A DNA stretch of 64,000 nt from JADLFV01 sp964471555 (GCA_964471555.1 CAYYGM010000002.1:1-64000), one strand, 5' to 3'. Counted from the stretch's first letter, positions 43,365-52,064 are shown. The notes: generated by a model from the letters alone, not told the origin. Translations and numbers: made by a program.

Positions 43365-44473
43365 TCCGCTGGGTTTTCGGTCAGGCGATAAACCATTTCG
43401 TGCGTGTCGTCGCGGATGATGACGGTGCTCAGGTCTTCGCTGTAAAGCTCATCGTCAGCGGTTTTGTCCAGGATGTAGTGGCGCAGCGGTTTGCCGTCGG
43501 GCAGGGAATAGATCACCCAGGTGTCGCCGTCGCGGAACAGGGCGGCGTCGCCGTCGGTGTTGATCTGCAGCAGTTCGCCGGCCTCGGGAGCAAACTCCGA
43601 GACAAGCTGGCCGGTGGTGGTGTCGTAGAAGGCGATGGCATTGGGAGCGAAGCGGCCGCGCAAGACCAGTTGGCCGTTGCGTGTCAGGTGCTGCGGTCGC
43701 ATTTGCGACGGGTCGCGGGGGGTGATTTTGCTCGGATCCACTTTGGTTTCGCCCGCCACCAGACGATCGCCCTTGGGACTGAGGCGAAGGCACATGAGCT
43801 GCAACGAACAGTCGATCTTGCGAACCACCTGCTTCAACGGCGGACGCCAGATGCAGATTTCGCGGCGGCTCTCCGCGGTGGCGATCACGTGCAGGTCGCG
43901 GCTGACCGCAATCTGGCCGGCACTCTGGGGCATGATCAGGCGCAATTCGCTTTGTGGTTTAAAGGTCAGCAACACGAGGGTGACCTTGGCGGTCTGGCCG
44001 CGCACGCAGTAGTACAGGCCGTCGTCGTTGGGCGTGAACTGCGGATGGGCGCGGTCGATCAGGCGCATTTGGCCGACCACTTGTCCATCGGGTCGCAACA
44101 GCACGCCGGTGCCATGTTGCAAGGCGGGCTCGGCATAGACCAGGTCGCCGGCATGCGACGCGCACTTGGCTTCACCGAGTCCCTGGGCGATCGGGCTGGA
44201 AGCGGGCAGAACCTGGCGGGTGTCGATATCGATCAGATCGCCGATCACGTTGCCGATGGGGCTGGACAGCCAGCCGATGCGCCCGTTGGGGCTGATCCAG
44301 TTCAGCGTGCACATCGGGTTCTGCGCGCCGGGATGCGGCTGCTTGGAATCAAAGACCGAATCGCGCACCAGTTCGGCTTTGCACTTGGGCCCGAGATCGC
44401 CATCAGCCGCCACAGCGCAACCGGCACCGATCAGCATCAGTGTGGCGGACAGTAAACCGGTTGTGCCTTTCAA
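43361..44473 (-). CDS. Secreted beta-propeller-like protein
   Basis: 370 residues, family uncertain. A signal peptide (about 1-23, TLMLIGAGCAVAAD) is followed by repeated four-strand blades such as NGRIGWLSSPIGNVIGDLIDIDTRQVL, SRDLHVIATAESRREICIWRPP and LRLSPKGDRLVAGET, typical of WD40- or PQQ-like propellers. The start is TTG at 44473, preceded by AAGGGGGG; there is no in-frame ATG before the signal peptide. 22 bases downstream of the sialidase-like gene, so probably the second gene of an operon. Confidence 0.7.
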   Translation of the reverse strand: MKGTTGLLSATLMLIGAGCAVAADGDLGPKCKAELVRDSVFDSKQPHPGAQNPMCTLNWISPNGRIGWLSSPIGNVIGDLIDIDTRQVLPASSPIAQGLGEAKCASHAGDLVYAEPALQHGTGVLLRPDGQVVGQMRLIDRAHPQFTPNDDGLYYCVRGQTAKVTLVLLTFKPQSELRLIMPQSAGQIAVSRDLHVIATAESRREICIWRPPLKQVVRKIDCSLQLMCLRLSPKGDRLVAGETKVDPSKITPRDPSQMRPQHLTRNGQLVLRGRFAPNAIAFYDTTTGQLVSEFAPEAGELLQINTDGDAALFRDGDTWVIYSLPDGKPLRHYILDKTADDELYSEDLSTVIIRDDTHEMVYRLTENPAD

Positions 44474-44495
44474 TGGAGCCCCCCTTCTGCGTCGT

Positions 44496-45827
44496 TCAAT
44501 ACACCAGGTCGCGGAAGTTTTTCACCGTATGGAAGGTCAGGATGTTGCCGTTGTGGGCGTCGTGCGAACGTGCATCGCCGGAGCGGCTGAGGATGTGCAG
44601 GTCGTCGCCGTCGATGACCATGCTGGCATAGTGGCGCGACTGCTTGGGTGAGTCGCCGATGGCGACGATGCCGGCAAAGCACCAGTCGACCATGTTCTTC
44701 GAGAAGTGCAGTTGCAGGCGATGCCGCTCGTTGTTGGGCAGGTTGAAGCGCTCGGGTGGAAGAGCTTCGCTGCGGGTCATGCTGTCGGTGGCCTGCGAGC
44801 TGAGCAGCCAGTAGAGCTTCGTCTGCTCATCGTAGAGGATGTGGAACTTCATCTGCCCCCCCGGAAGTGGAAGAAAAACGACTTTTTTACCCGAGGGATT
44901 GGTTTCCAGCACGGTCTTCATGGAGCCATCGGGTTGTTCGACGACCTTGACCATGGCGGCATAGCCGGTGCCGCCGGTGTGGGCCCGCATGAACAGGTGG
45001 AAGGTGTGGCCGGTGGGGTCGAACCAGTAGTGGTTGGGATCGGTGATCTGCACGACGTTGGTCTCGAGCCAGCCGGGCGGGGCCATGTTGCGGCGGGGCG
45101 CGGTCCAGAAGCTTTCGTGCGGATAGAAATCGAAGAAGGGCACGCCGAAGTAATCCAGATTGCGTGCCGGCACCGCATCACGGAAGGCCATTTCGCTGGC
45201 GAAGGTCCAGCTTTCGCGCTTCAGCAGATCGTCGCCGACCTTGCCGCGCATCAGCACGGGCGCCAGCACGCTGACAGACCAGGTCTTGACGTCGTCGTAA
45301 ACGTTGCGTTCCATGACCAGGTAAACGTTGCCGTTGGCGTACCAGACATTGCACGGAGCCTGGTGCCAGACGTCGCCGTCGGTAAGTTTGGATTCGCCCG
45401 TCCAGGTGTCGCCCCAGTCATCGCTGCGCAGGATCTTCAGATCGCCGTCCGCCCCGAGGATGTAAAGCGAATCGTTGACCACGAAAGGTCGGGCCGCCCA
45501 CATGCTGAATCCCACGCTCGGCCGCCAGGTCTTGCCGTGATCGTCGCTGATGAATGCGCGGCCACGGGTGAAAGTTGGATCGGCCTTGCGCCGTTCGCCC
45601 GCCCCTCTGCCACCCAGGTCACAGGTGGCGATCAGGCGACCGTTGGGACAGACCGTGATGCCGGGGCTGTAAACATAAACGCTATCCGCATCAGGCGATT
45701 CGTAGACCACCACGTAGTCATTGGCCAGCGGCCGCACCGCCTGGGCCAAGGCCGGGACGCAGGCGAACGTCAGTAACAGCGCCAGGCAGGCGATCTGGAA
45801 TGGTTTTCGTGTGGTGCGTTGCAGCAT
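44496..45827 (-). CDS. Secreted sialidase/BNR-like protein
   Basis: 443 residues. Signal peptide (about 1-28, ends VPALAQA); Asp-box (BNR) type repeats FISDDHGKTWRPS and LRSDDWGDTWTGES, and LHFSKNMVDWCF later, mark a six-bladed propeller of the sialidase superfamily. No full sialidase active site was identified, so it may be another exo-glycosidase or a binding protein. An AGGAG-type Shine-Dalgarno lies about nine bases before the ATG at 45827. The 10-mer is at 44858. Confidence 0.8.
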   Translation of the reverse strand: MLQRTTRKPFQIACLALLLTFACVPALAQAVRPLANDYVVVYESPDADSVYVYSPGITVCPNGRLIATCDLGGRGAGERRKADPTFTRGRAFISDDHGKTWRPSVGFSMWAARPFVVNDSLYILGADGDLKILRSDDWGDTWTGESKLTDGDVWHQAPCNVWYANGNVYLVMERNVYDDVKTWSVSVLAPVLMRGKVGDDLLKRESWTFASEMAFRDAVPARNLDYFGVPFFDFYPHESFWTAPRRNMAPPGWLETNVVQITDPNHYWFDPTGHTFHLFMRAHTGGTGYAAMVKVVEQPDGSMKTVLETNPSGKKVVFLPLPGGQMKFHILYDEQTKLYWLLSSQATDSMTRSEALPPERFNLPNNERHRLQLHFSKNMVDWCFAGIVAIGDSPKQSRHYASMVIDGDDLHILSRSGDARSHDAHNGNILTFHTVKNFRDLVY

Positions 45828-45940
45828 GAATTGGTCTCCTGTCAGCGGTTCACATCCCCGGCTGGAAGATCCTGCCGCCAAGCTATCGCATCCCGCGGAC
45901 CCGAGCAACCATCCGCGCTGCTGTGTTACGATGCTCCATC

Positions 45941-46375
45941 ATGAAACATCTGCGCAAAGAACTGTGGTTCAACACGCCCCACCGCCGCGACTACATCAAC
46001 ATCACCGCGGAAGTCGAAAAGGCGGTCGCCGAGTCTGGTGTGCAGAATGGCCTGTGCCTGGTCAATGCCATGCACATCACCGCCAGCGTTTACATCAACG
46101 ACGCCGAGAGTGGGCTGATCGCTGACTACGACGACTGGCTGGAAAAACTGGCCCCCTTCAACCCCGGCACCGACCCGGCATCCGGTGGCTACCGCCACAA
46201 CCGCGGTGGCGAGGACAACGCTGACGCTCACATGAAACGCCAGGTCATGGGCCGGCAGGTCGTGGTCGCCATCACGGACGGCCAACTGGACTTCGGGCCG
46301 TGGGAGCAGATCTACTACGCCGAGTTCGACGGCCGCCGCCGCAAACGGGCGCTGATCAAGATCATCGGGGAGTGA
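45941..46375 (+). CDS. yjbQ: YjbQ-family (UPF0047) secondary thiamine-phosphate synthase-like protein
   Basis: 144 residues matching the family: LWFNTPHRRDYINIT, GLCLVNAMHITASVYINDAE, DNADAHMKRQVMGRQV and GPWEQIYYAEFDG. Family members have weak thiamine-phosphate synthase activity; the true role is unclear. The start MKHLRKE at 45941 has TACGAT (45927-45932) eight bases upstream and no Shine-Dalgarno. Confidence 0.93.
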   Translation: MKHLRKELWFNTPHRRDYINITAEVEKAVAESGVQNGLCLVNAMHITASVYINDAESGLIADYDDWLEKLAPFNPGTDPASGGYRHNRGGEDNADAHMKRQVMGRQVVVAITDGQLDFGPWEQIYYAEFDGRRRKRALIKIIGE

Positions 46376-46380
46376 AAACG

Positions 46381-46480
46381 AATTTGCGATTTACGGGTGG
46401 CGCGCGATTGTAGAAACCCGCCCTGACGCGCAATAGGCGCCGGTTCTGATCTTCCAATCGCTAATCTAAAATCGCAAATT
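46381..46480. repeat. 12-bp perfect inverted repeat between convergent genes
   Basis: AATTTGCGATTT (46381-46392) and AAATCGCAAATT (46469-46480) are exact complements. Between yjbQ (plus) and rplU (minus). Related TCGCAAA words occur at 57603-57630. Confidence 0.75.
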
Positions 46481-46484
46481 CCGC

Positions 46485-46802
46485 TCACGCCTGGATCGAC
46501 GTGACTTTGACCCGCATGTAGTCCTGGCGATGGCCCTTCATGCGCTTGTAGGTCTTGCGGCGGCGGAACTTGACCACAGCCACCTTGTCGCTGCGACCCT
46601 CGCCGAGGATGTCGGCGGTGACCTTAGCGCCTGCGAGGGCGGGCTGGCCGATCTTGGCGTCGCCCTTGTCGGGGCTGACCAGCAGGACGCGGTCGAAGGT
46701 GACGGTGGCGGCGTCGGCGGGAAGCTCACGGGCGGCGATGCGGATCACGTCGCCTTCGGAGACCTTGATCTGGGTGCCGCTGTCTTCGATTACTGCGTAC
46801 AT
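46485..46802 (-). CDS. rplU: 50S ribosomal protein L21
   Basis: 105 residues: MYAVIEDSGTQIKVSEGD, FDRVLLV, VTADILGE and FRRRKTYKRMKGHRQ are diagnostic for L21, which binds 23S rRNA domain I. The usual downstream partner rpmA (L27) is absent; yjbQ converges instead. A GGAAGGAAG Shine-Dalgarno lies about eight bases before the ATG. Confidence 0.97.
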   Translation of the reverse strand: MYAVIEDSGTQIKVSEGDVIRIAARELPADAATVTFDRVLLVSPDKGDAKIGQPALAGAKVTADILGEGRSDKVAVVKFRRRKTYKRMKGHRQDYMRVKVTSIQA

Positions 46803-46955
46803 GGTGCTGCTTCCTTCCGAGGTTCCGGCTGCCAGTTTCCAGCTTCCGGGTGCAGGGGGCCGGGAAAAGTCGAGCGGGGTATTTTAACGACCAGCCGCCG
46901 CGGCCGCAAAGGGGCCAAATGCACCCTTGGAAAGGCGGTGGATCGGTCAGACCGG

Positions 46956-46983
46956 AGCCCGGCGAGACGTAGCTCGCCGGCTA
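46956..46983. repeat. Single REP hairpin
   Basis: GCCCGGCGAGACGTAGCTCG core with its complement CGCCGGC forms an 8-bp stem. Same family as 24144, 30266 and 32099. The 310 bases from 46803 to 47112 otherwise hold only leaders of rplU and the TlpA-like gene. Confidence 0.75.
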
Positions 46984-47112
46984 TGGGGCCGGCTCCCGCG
47001 TGTGGTTATGGCCGGGCGATATTCCGCCCCCAAGGGCTGTTCAGCCGGGGACGGGGCGGCTAAGATCAACCCGGCCAACTCGGATCCTCATCTATCACCG
47101 GGAGATATCGCC

Positions 47113-48282
47113 GTGATCCGCCATCTCAACCGTGGGTTCTGTCTGGTTTTGATCCTGCTGAGCACGGCCCGCGGGGCGGTCGGGGTCGGCGATCAGCCGC
47201 AGATCGCCTGGAAAACCATCAACAACGAGCCGATCAGCAACGAGCAGTTGGCCGGGCGGATTGTGGTGGTGGATTTCTGGGCCACCTGGTGCGGGCCGTG
47301 CATGCATGAACTGCCGCACATGCTCCAGCTCTACCGCGAAACCCACGAGCACGGCATCGAGTTCGTCGGCGTCAGCCTGGATGACGATCGCGGCGAGCTG
47401 GCCAAGGTCATCCGAAGCCACAAAATCCCCTAGCCGCAGGTTAACGAGAAATCGATCGCCGGCGTCTGGGGCGTCGATAGCATTCCGCGCGTGTTCATCC
47501 TCACGCCCGACGGTCACGTGTTCTGGACCGGCCACCCGGCGGAAATCGACGACCATTTGCGTGAAGCAGTACAGAAGTATCCGCCGCAATTGCCCGAGCC
47601 GGTGGACACCACACTGCGCGACGAGGCGCTGGCGCTGCTGACGCAGGCGACCGAAGCGTTAGACGGCGGGGATTACGCGGCCGTGCTCAAGGATGCCGCC
47701 CAGGTGAAGATCGAGGCCCTGCCCGATCGCAAGGTCCGCACGGCAGTGGCATTGCTGATGCGCAAGGTGCAGGTGCAGGCCTCTGACAAGGAGCCGTGGA
47801 AAGCCGCCCTGGCAGCGGACCCGGCGTCAGCCGCAGCGATCAGGAAGCTGGCCGAGGCCCTGCTCGCCCCGCCGCCGACTGCCGCGGCGAAAGCTGCCGA
47901 TGGCGCCAACAGCGCCGCAGCCAGTGATCCGCGCCTGGTGGCGGCAAAACTCGATCAGGCGAAAAAGGCGGACGAGGCCAAAGATTACTACACCGCCTGG
48001 AAGTGCTACGACTGGCTGAAGCGTTTGGCCGGCGACAGCGACGCGGGCAAGGCTGCCGTCGCCCGACTGGCTGAGTACGACGCTGACGAAGCGATCAGCC
48101 GCACCATTCGCGTGCAGAAGGCTGAGGTCGATGCCAGGGCGACATTGTGCATGGCCCGCAACTACCAGGAGGCGGGCAACCTGGACCTGGCCAAAGAGAA
48201 TTACCAGAAGCTGCTGGATGAGTACCCCGACGCCGAGCAGGCTTGTGCCGAGGCTCGCAAAGCCCTGCAAGAGATGGAATGA
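47113..48282 (+). pseudogene. TlpA-like thioredoxin with TPR-like tail, interrupted by in-frame TAG
   Basis: A GTG start with GGGAG eight bases upstream opens a secreted thioredoxin-fold protein: signal peptide about 1-23, then VVVDFWATWCGPCMHEL with redox Cys60 and Cys63. Codon 107 is TAG (47431-47433), right where the family has the Trp of an IPW motif (HKIP-stop-PQVNEKS). The same frame then continues to 48282 with GVDSIPRVFILTPDGH (cis-Pro loop) and a helical TPR-like tail (about 180-389; KADEAKDYYTAWKCYDWL, ARNYQEAGNLDLAKENYQKLL). TGG to TAG is one base change: a young pseudogene, a sequencing error or, less likely, readthrough. Confidence 0.85.
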
Positions 48283-48441
48283 CCCGCCACTGAACGATCG
48301 CAAACATCGGCCATAGCGGTGGTTTGAGCGTTCACATCTCAATCCCGCCCCACTGACGAACCGGCAAGTGCGCCCATGTTCCAGGCGATGACTCCGTCGC
48401 TTCGCGGTGGCAGGTGATGATTGCCGGATTTCAGCAACAAT

Positions 48442-48521
48442 TTAAGATCAATTCTCAAAAACCCCTTGACAGCCCCACAGAACCCACTAAACTCGGTTTT
48501 GTTGTTGAGATTGTGTCTCAA
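48442..48521 (+). promoter_or_regulatory. Sigma70-type promoter between two Fur-box-like palindromes
   Basis: TTGACA (48466-48471) and TAAACT (48488-48493) are separated by 16 bases. Upstream TTAAGATCAATTCTCAA (48442-48458) and downstream TTGAGATTGTGTCTCAA (48505-48521) share the form TTRAGA-N5-TCTCAA. This resembles the inverted-repeat Fur-box variants with TGAGA/TCTCA half sites. Their placement around -35 and near +1 would allow repression of the operon that starts at 48679. Confidence 0.6.
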
Positions 48522-48678
48522 TTGCTTTTGCCGGTGGTACCGGGGGAACCCCGACAAAAACGACGCCCCCCACAACCGACGCCGAGACCGGGGAGCGCCA
48601 GAATCGCAAGGCCACCACGCAACACGCACCCGCCATGGCCGGCTTCCCGGGATACGAGCGTCAGAAGGAGTTATGTGT

Positions 48679-49383
48679 ATGTTCGCTCAACTTCAACGCA
48701 CCGGGGCTGCCGTGGCCCTGACCGCTTTGTTGGCCTCGACCGCCTCGGCCGCGATCACGCTGCAACCGGACGAATCGACCAGTGCCGACACCTTCGTCTA
48801 TGCCTTCCTCAGCACGACCAACTTCAACGGCGGCGGCTACGGGGCCATGCTGGGGGCCTCCAACTCCGGCGGCACGCACGACACCGAGACGCTGATCCGC
48901 TTCGACAACCTGCCCGCCATCGCGGCCGGCGACGTGATCGAGGCCCGGTTGTATCTGTACTCGCTGACCTCGGCTTTCAGCGACAGCCCCTCGGCCGGCT
49001 CGCCGCTGGATGTCAGCGCGTTCGCGCCCGACGCCGCCTGGGATGAGGCGACCGTCTCCTGGTCCACCAGGCCCGGCATCGACGCGACCTACAACGGCGG
49101 CAATGCCGTGGCCACCACCACCATCAACGACATCAACGCCTGGTTCAGCTTCGAACTGACCGACGTGGTGCGCGACTGGCTTGACGGTGATCTGACCAAC
49201 CATGGCCTGCTGTTGCGAGCTGATGCGATCTCCTTCGTGGCGCCGACGTTTGCTTCCTCAGCCACGGCTTCACCCAACGAAGCGCTGCGGCCGTACCTGT
49301 GGATCGACACGGTGCCCGAGCCGGCCGCGGCTGCGCTGATGTTGACTGGAATGGTGATGCTGGGACGCAGGCGATCACAGTGA
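48679..49383 (+). CDS. DNRLRE-domain PEP-CTERM surface protein
   Basis: 234 residues. Signal peptide (about 1-22, ends TASAAI). The body matches DNRLRE-type beta-sandwich proteins: LQPDESTSADTFVYAFLS, DTETLIRFDNLP, ARLYLYSLTSAF, WDEATVSWSTRPG and FELTDVVRDWLDGDLTNHGLLLR. The PEP-CTERM tail is TVPEPAAAALMLTGMVMLGRRRSQ. Of two in-frame ATGs (48673, 48679) the second is chosen because AAGGAG lies eight bases before it, only two before the first. First gene of an operon; its stop overlaps the next ATG (TGATG). A role in surface binding of heme or an iron carrier is inferred from context only. Confidence 0.85.
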   Translation: MFAQLQRTGAAVALTALLASTASAAITLQPDESTSADTFVYAFLSTTNFNGGGYGAMLGASNSGGTHDTETLIRFDNLPAIAAGDVIEARLYLYSLTSAFSDSPSAGSPLDVSAFAPDAAWDEATVSWSTRPGIDATYNGGNAVATTTINDINAWFSFELTDVVRDWLDGDLTNHGLLLRADAISFVAPTFASSATASPNEALRPYLWIDTVPEPAAAALMLTGMVMLGRRRSQ

Positions 49384-50189
49384 TGGGATGTGCGAATTGC
49401 GAACTGCGACATGCGATTGGGAACTTCCGGGCCCGCGCGATCGCTGCACCCGGGTCGCAATCTCGATCCCAACACTTGCGGGGCTTTACGCTGATCGAGC
49501 TGCTGGTGGTCGTCTCCGTCATTGCCGTGCTGATGGGGCTGCTGATGCCGGTGCTGGGCAAGGCTCGTGAATGTGCCCAGAGCGCCTGGTGCGGCAGCAC
49601 ACTGCGGCAACTGGCCGGGGTGCTGGGCAGTTACGTGACCGACAACGAGCAGCGATTGCCCTTTATCGACTCGGCCCTGTTCGAGCCGGACGGCTCGCGC
49701 AACTGGGACGCCGACCCGACGGATGCCGCGCAGTATCCCCACGAGTTGCCGACCGTGCTGCGCTACTACCTGCCCAACCTCGACATCATGCGCTGCCCCG
49801 CGGCCATCCTCGGCTATCCGCAGAGCGATTATGCAGTCTCTTATCGCATGTCCTCGGCGGACAACCTCGACGGCCGGCCGCAGGCCATGGCGCAACTGCG
49901 CCATCCCGGCGGCAACTGGGTCTACAACGTGGACCTGAAGTATCTCAACGGCCGGCGCTATGAGTTGAAGACCAAGGACGAAAGCTACGCCAACTTCCTG
50001 TTCGACGGCTGGCCGCTGCGCGACGGGGCGGGCGAGTACTACCTGTTCCGCGACTTTGTCAATCAACAGAACGACCGCTGGCTGACGCCGCACTTCGGCT
50101 ACTTCAACCAGCTTTACCTCGACCTGCACGTGGAACTGATCCACAGCGAAAACTATCACGGCCTGACCGACGATCGGCCGGGCGATTGA
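49383..50189 (+). CDS. Prepilin-like protein (type II secretion pseudopilin family)
   Basis: 268 residues. The class III leader ends in RG, followed by FTLIELLVVVSVIAVLMGLL, the N-terminal helix cleaved and methylated by prepilin peptidase, with Glu at +5. The C-terminal part (about 60-268) is the planctomycete pseudopilin type: LGSYVTDNEQRLPFIDS, PNLDIMRCPA, NWVYNVDLKYLNGRRY. The leader is long (about 34 residues) and its DNA contains a TGCGAACTGCGACATGCGA word, like the intergenic repeats, so the true start may differ. Overlaps the DNRLRE gene by 1 base. Confidence 0.85.
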   Translation: MGCANCELRHAIGNFRARAIAAPGSQSRSQHLRGFTLIELLVVVSVIAVLMGLLMPVLGKARECAQSAWCGSTLRQLAGVLGSYVTDNEQRLPFIDSALFEPDGSRNWDADPTDAAQYPHELPTVLRYYLPNLDIMRCPAAILGYPQSDYAVSYRMSSADNLDGRPQAMAQLRHPGGNWVYNVDLKYLNGRRYELKTKDESYANFLFDGWPLRDGAGEYYLFRDFVNQQNDRWLTPHFGYFNQLYLDLHVELIHSENYHGLTDDRPGD

Positions 50190-50222
50190 GCGTATTACCC
50201 TTATTTTCCAGGAGTTTTTGCC

Positions 50223-50744
50223 ATGTCCACCACCGCTGCTACCGATCGCCGCCGTGAAATTCGAGCCGCCCTTGAGGTGGATCGCAGCGCCATGACCGTG
50301 GTGCTGGCCCGCAAACTGGGTGTGCCCGAAGTCGAAGTGATCCGCGCCATGCCCCCGGAAGCAGCCATCGAACTGGACGGCGGGCGGTGGGAAGAACTGG
50401 TGCGGGCTTTCGAGCAACTGGGCGACGTGCACGTGGTGGCCAGCAACGGCTCGGTGACACTGGAGTGCTTCGGCAGCTTCGGCAACTTCAGCACCTGGGG
50501 CGACTACTTCAACGTGCAGACCAAGTCGCTGGACATGCACATCCGCACGCCCGCCATCGCCAGCGCCTTTGCGGTGCGCAAGCCCAGCCACATGGACAAC
50601 GTGCCCACGCTCAGCTTCCAGTTCTTCAATCACAGCGGCGACTCGGCCTTCAAGGTCTTCCTGACCTTCGGCGGCAAGCAGCCGGGCGCCGAAAAGCAGC
50701 AGCAGTTCGATGATCTGGTCGAGCGCTTCGGAATCGGCCGATGA
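50223..50744 (+). CDS. hutX: HutX/ChuX-like cytosolic heme carrier
   Basis: 173 residues. The N-terminal helical part VLARKLGVPEVEVIRAMPPEAA and the body WEELVRAFEQLGDVHVVASNGSVTLECFG, FSTWGDYFNVQTKSLDMHIRTPAIASAFAVRKP and LSFQFFNHSGDSAFKVFLTFGG follow the HutX/ChuX pattern, proteins that accept heme after import and hand it to oxygenases. No heme oxygenase is nearby. AGGAG lies about nine bases before the ATG; the stop overlaps the permease start (ATGA). The 10-mer is at 50352. Confidence 0.8.
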   Translation: MSTTAATDRRREIRAALEVDRSAMTVVLARKLGVPEVEVIRAMPPEAAIELDGGRWEELVRAFEQLGDVHVVASNGSVTLECFGSFGNFSTWGDYFNVQTKSLDMHIRTPAIASAFAVRKPSHMDNVPTLSFQFFNHSGDSAFKVFLTFGGKQPGAEKQQQFDDLVERFGIGR

Positions 50745-51901
50745 CGTTGATGCCGCAGCATCACACGAGCCCGTTGTTCACTCCGCGCGAACTTGGCCGC
50801 GTGGGGGCGGCGGCCGCCATGATGGTCTTCGGCGGCACCACCATCGTGCTGCTGATGCTCATGCTGATGGGACACTACAGTTCGCTGTCGCATTGCGGCC
50901 CCAAGGCGGTGCTGGATGGTACGGTGATCGCGCTGCTGGCCGGGGGCAAAGGGCGCTGGCGATGCGTGGCGCTGCTGGGGGTGGTGTATGGACTGGTGCT
51001 GCTGATCCAGGTGGGTGTGCCGTATCTGCCGCTGGTGCTGGCGGTCGCGGGACTGCTGGGGGCTGGCAGCGGCGCGGCGGGCAGCGCGTTGCATCGGCGG
51101 TTGGGCATCCTGCTGGCGGCCATGCTGTTCGAGTGGGGCGCGGGACTGGGTGCGCCTTTGAAAATCTACTTCGGGACCAGTGATGCGAACGAGCCCTTCC
51201 TGTGGGGATTGTGGCTGGCTGAGTGGCCGCTGCGTCTGGGCGGCGCGGCAGCAGGCGCGCTGCTGGCGGGACGATTGACCGGCACGTCGGATGATGACGA
51301 TCTGAAGTTGCCTGCCGCCCAACCGTGTGGTCAGTCGCGGCGAAGGCGCGTGCGCGGAGTGCGTCCGGCCGCGCTGCGCCTGATTGTTCTGCTGGCAGTG
51401 TCTATCGTGCCGCTGGCGGTGCAACGATGGGATCTGTTGATCGTGGTGTTTGCACTGACGCTGGCATATGCGTTGTGGCTGGGGCCGCGGCGGGCGGTGC
51501 TGTGGACCTTGCCGGGGATGGCATGGGGCTGGTTGGTCTTCGCCGCAGCCAGCTATCTGTGGCATCGCGATCCGGCACGGGTGGTGGACCTGTTGCGCAC
51601 GTTCGCATTGCGTTTCGGGCCGATGGCGCTGGCGTCGGTGGTGCTGGTGAGCACCGCCCGGCCGGTGGATGTGTGGCGCGTCTTGCGGTCAGTAAGGTTG
51701 CCGGGCATGGTGCTGCTGCCGTTGGCGATGGTGCTGCGGCAGATTCCGCATACGGGCCGCGAGATTCGCCAGCGGTTGGCCCTGCTGCGCCAGCGCGGCC
51801 ACTGGCGGGGCCCGCTGTCCCTGCTGCGTCGGCCGCGCCTGATGTGGCGGGAATTGTTCAGCCGCCCCCTGCGCCGCTGGGCCGATCAGTTGGCCGAGTG
51901 A
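50741..51901 (+). CDS. ECF-type permease: EcfT/CbiQ-like C-terminus with extra N-terminal membrane domain
   Basis: 386 residues with about nine or ten helices. The C-terminal half (about 210-386) resembles EcfT/CbiQ energy-coupling permeases: LGPRRAVLWTLPGMAWGW, PVDVWRVLRSVRLPG, MVLRQIPHTGREIRQRLALLRQRG with the basic coupling helix. The N-terminal half (about 20-180) has five or six helices and may be a substrate-binding S-like component (GGTTIVLLMLMLMGHYSSL, GTVIALLAGGKGRWR), so this may be an S-T fusion. No ABC ATPase gene follows. The gene is coupled to hutX by a 4-base overlap, which suggests heme or a related tetrapyrrole as substrate; this is inference. Confidence 0.7.
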   Translation: MTLMPQHHTSPLFTPRELGRVGAAAAMMVFGGTTIVLLMLMLMGHYSSLSHCGPKAVLDGTVIALLAGGKGRWRCVALLGVVYGLVLLIQVGVPYLPLVLAVAGLLGAGSGAAGSALHRRLGILLAAMLFEWGAGLGAPLKIYFGTSDANEPFLWGLWLAEWPLRLGGAAAGALLAGRLTGTSDDDDLKLPAAQPCGQSRRRRVRGVRPAALRLIVLLAVSIVPLAVQRWDLLIVVFALTLAYALWLGPRRAVLWTLPGMAWGWLVFAAASYLWHRDPARVVDLLRTFALRFGPMALASVVLVSTARPVDVWRVLRSVRLPGMVLLPLAMVLRQIPHTGREIRQRLALLRQRGHWRGPLSLLRRPRLMWRELFSRPLRRWADQLAE

Positions 51902-52064
51902 GGCGCTGAAGTACGCGGCTGAGCCCTCCCGTCAATCTGCGCCCTCGCGCCGATCACACCACATTCGCACCACGCTCGCGCCGCACGCTTACCTCGCCCA
52001 CGTCGCACCATGTCGTCTTCGTACCCGCACTCCCTGCATTTACCACTGAAAAACAGCCCAAACG

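Noticed and set aside
47431..47433. Pyrrolysine or programmed readthrough at the TAG
   Set aside because: No pyl genes or recoding signal seen, and a one-base change from the expected TGG explains it more simply.
48421..48672. An upstream-extended start for the DNRLRE protein
   Set aside because: The extension covers the promoter and palindromes, lacks a signal-like shape and ignores the good AAGGAG at the 48679 start.
50741..51901. Cobalt transporter (CbiQ) assignment
   Set aside because: No cbiM, cbiN or cbiO partner; coupling to a HutX-like gene points elsewhere.
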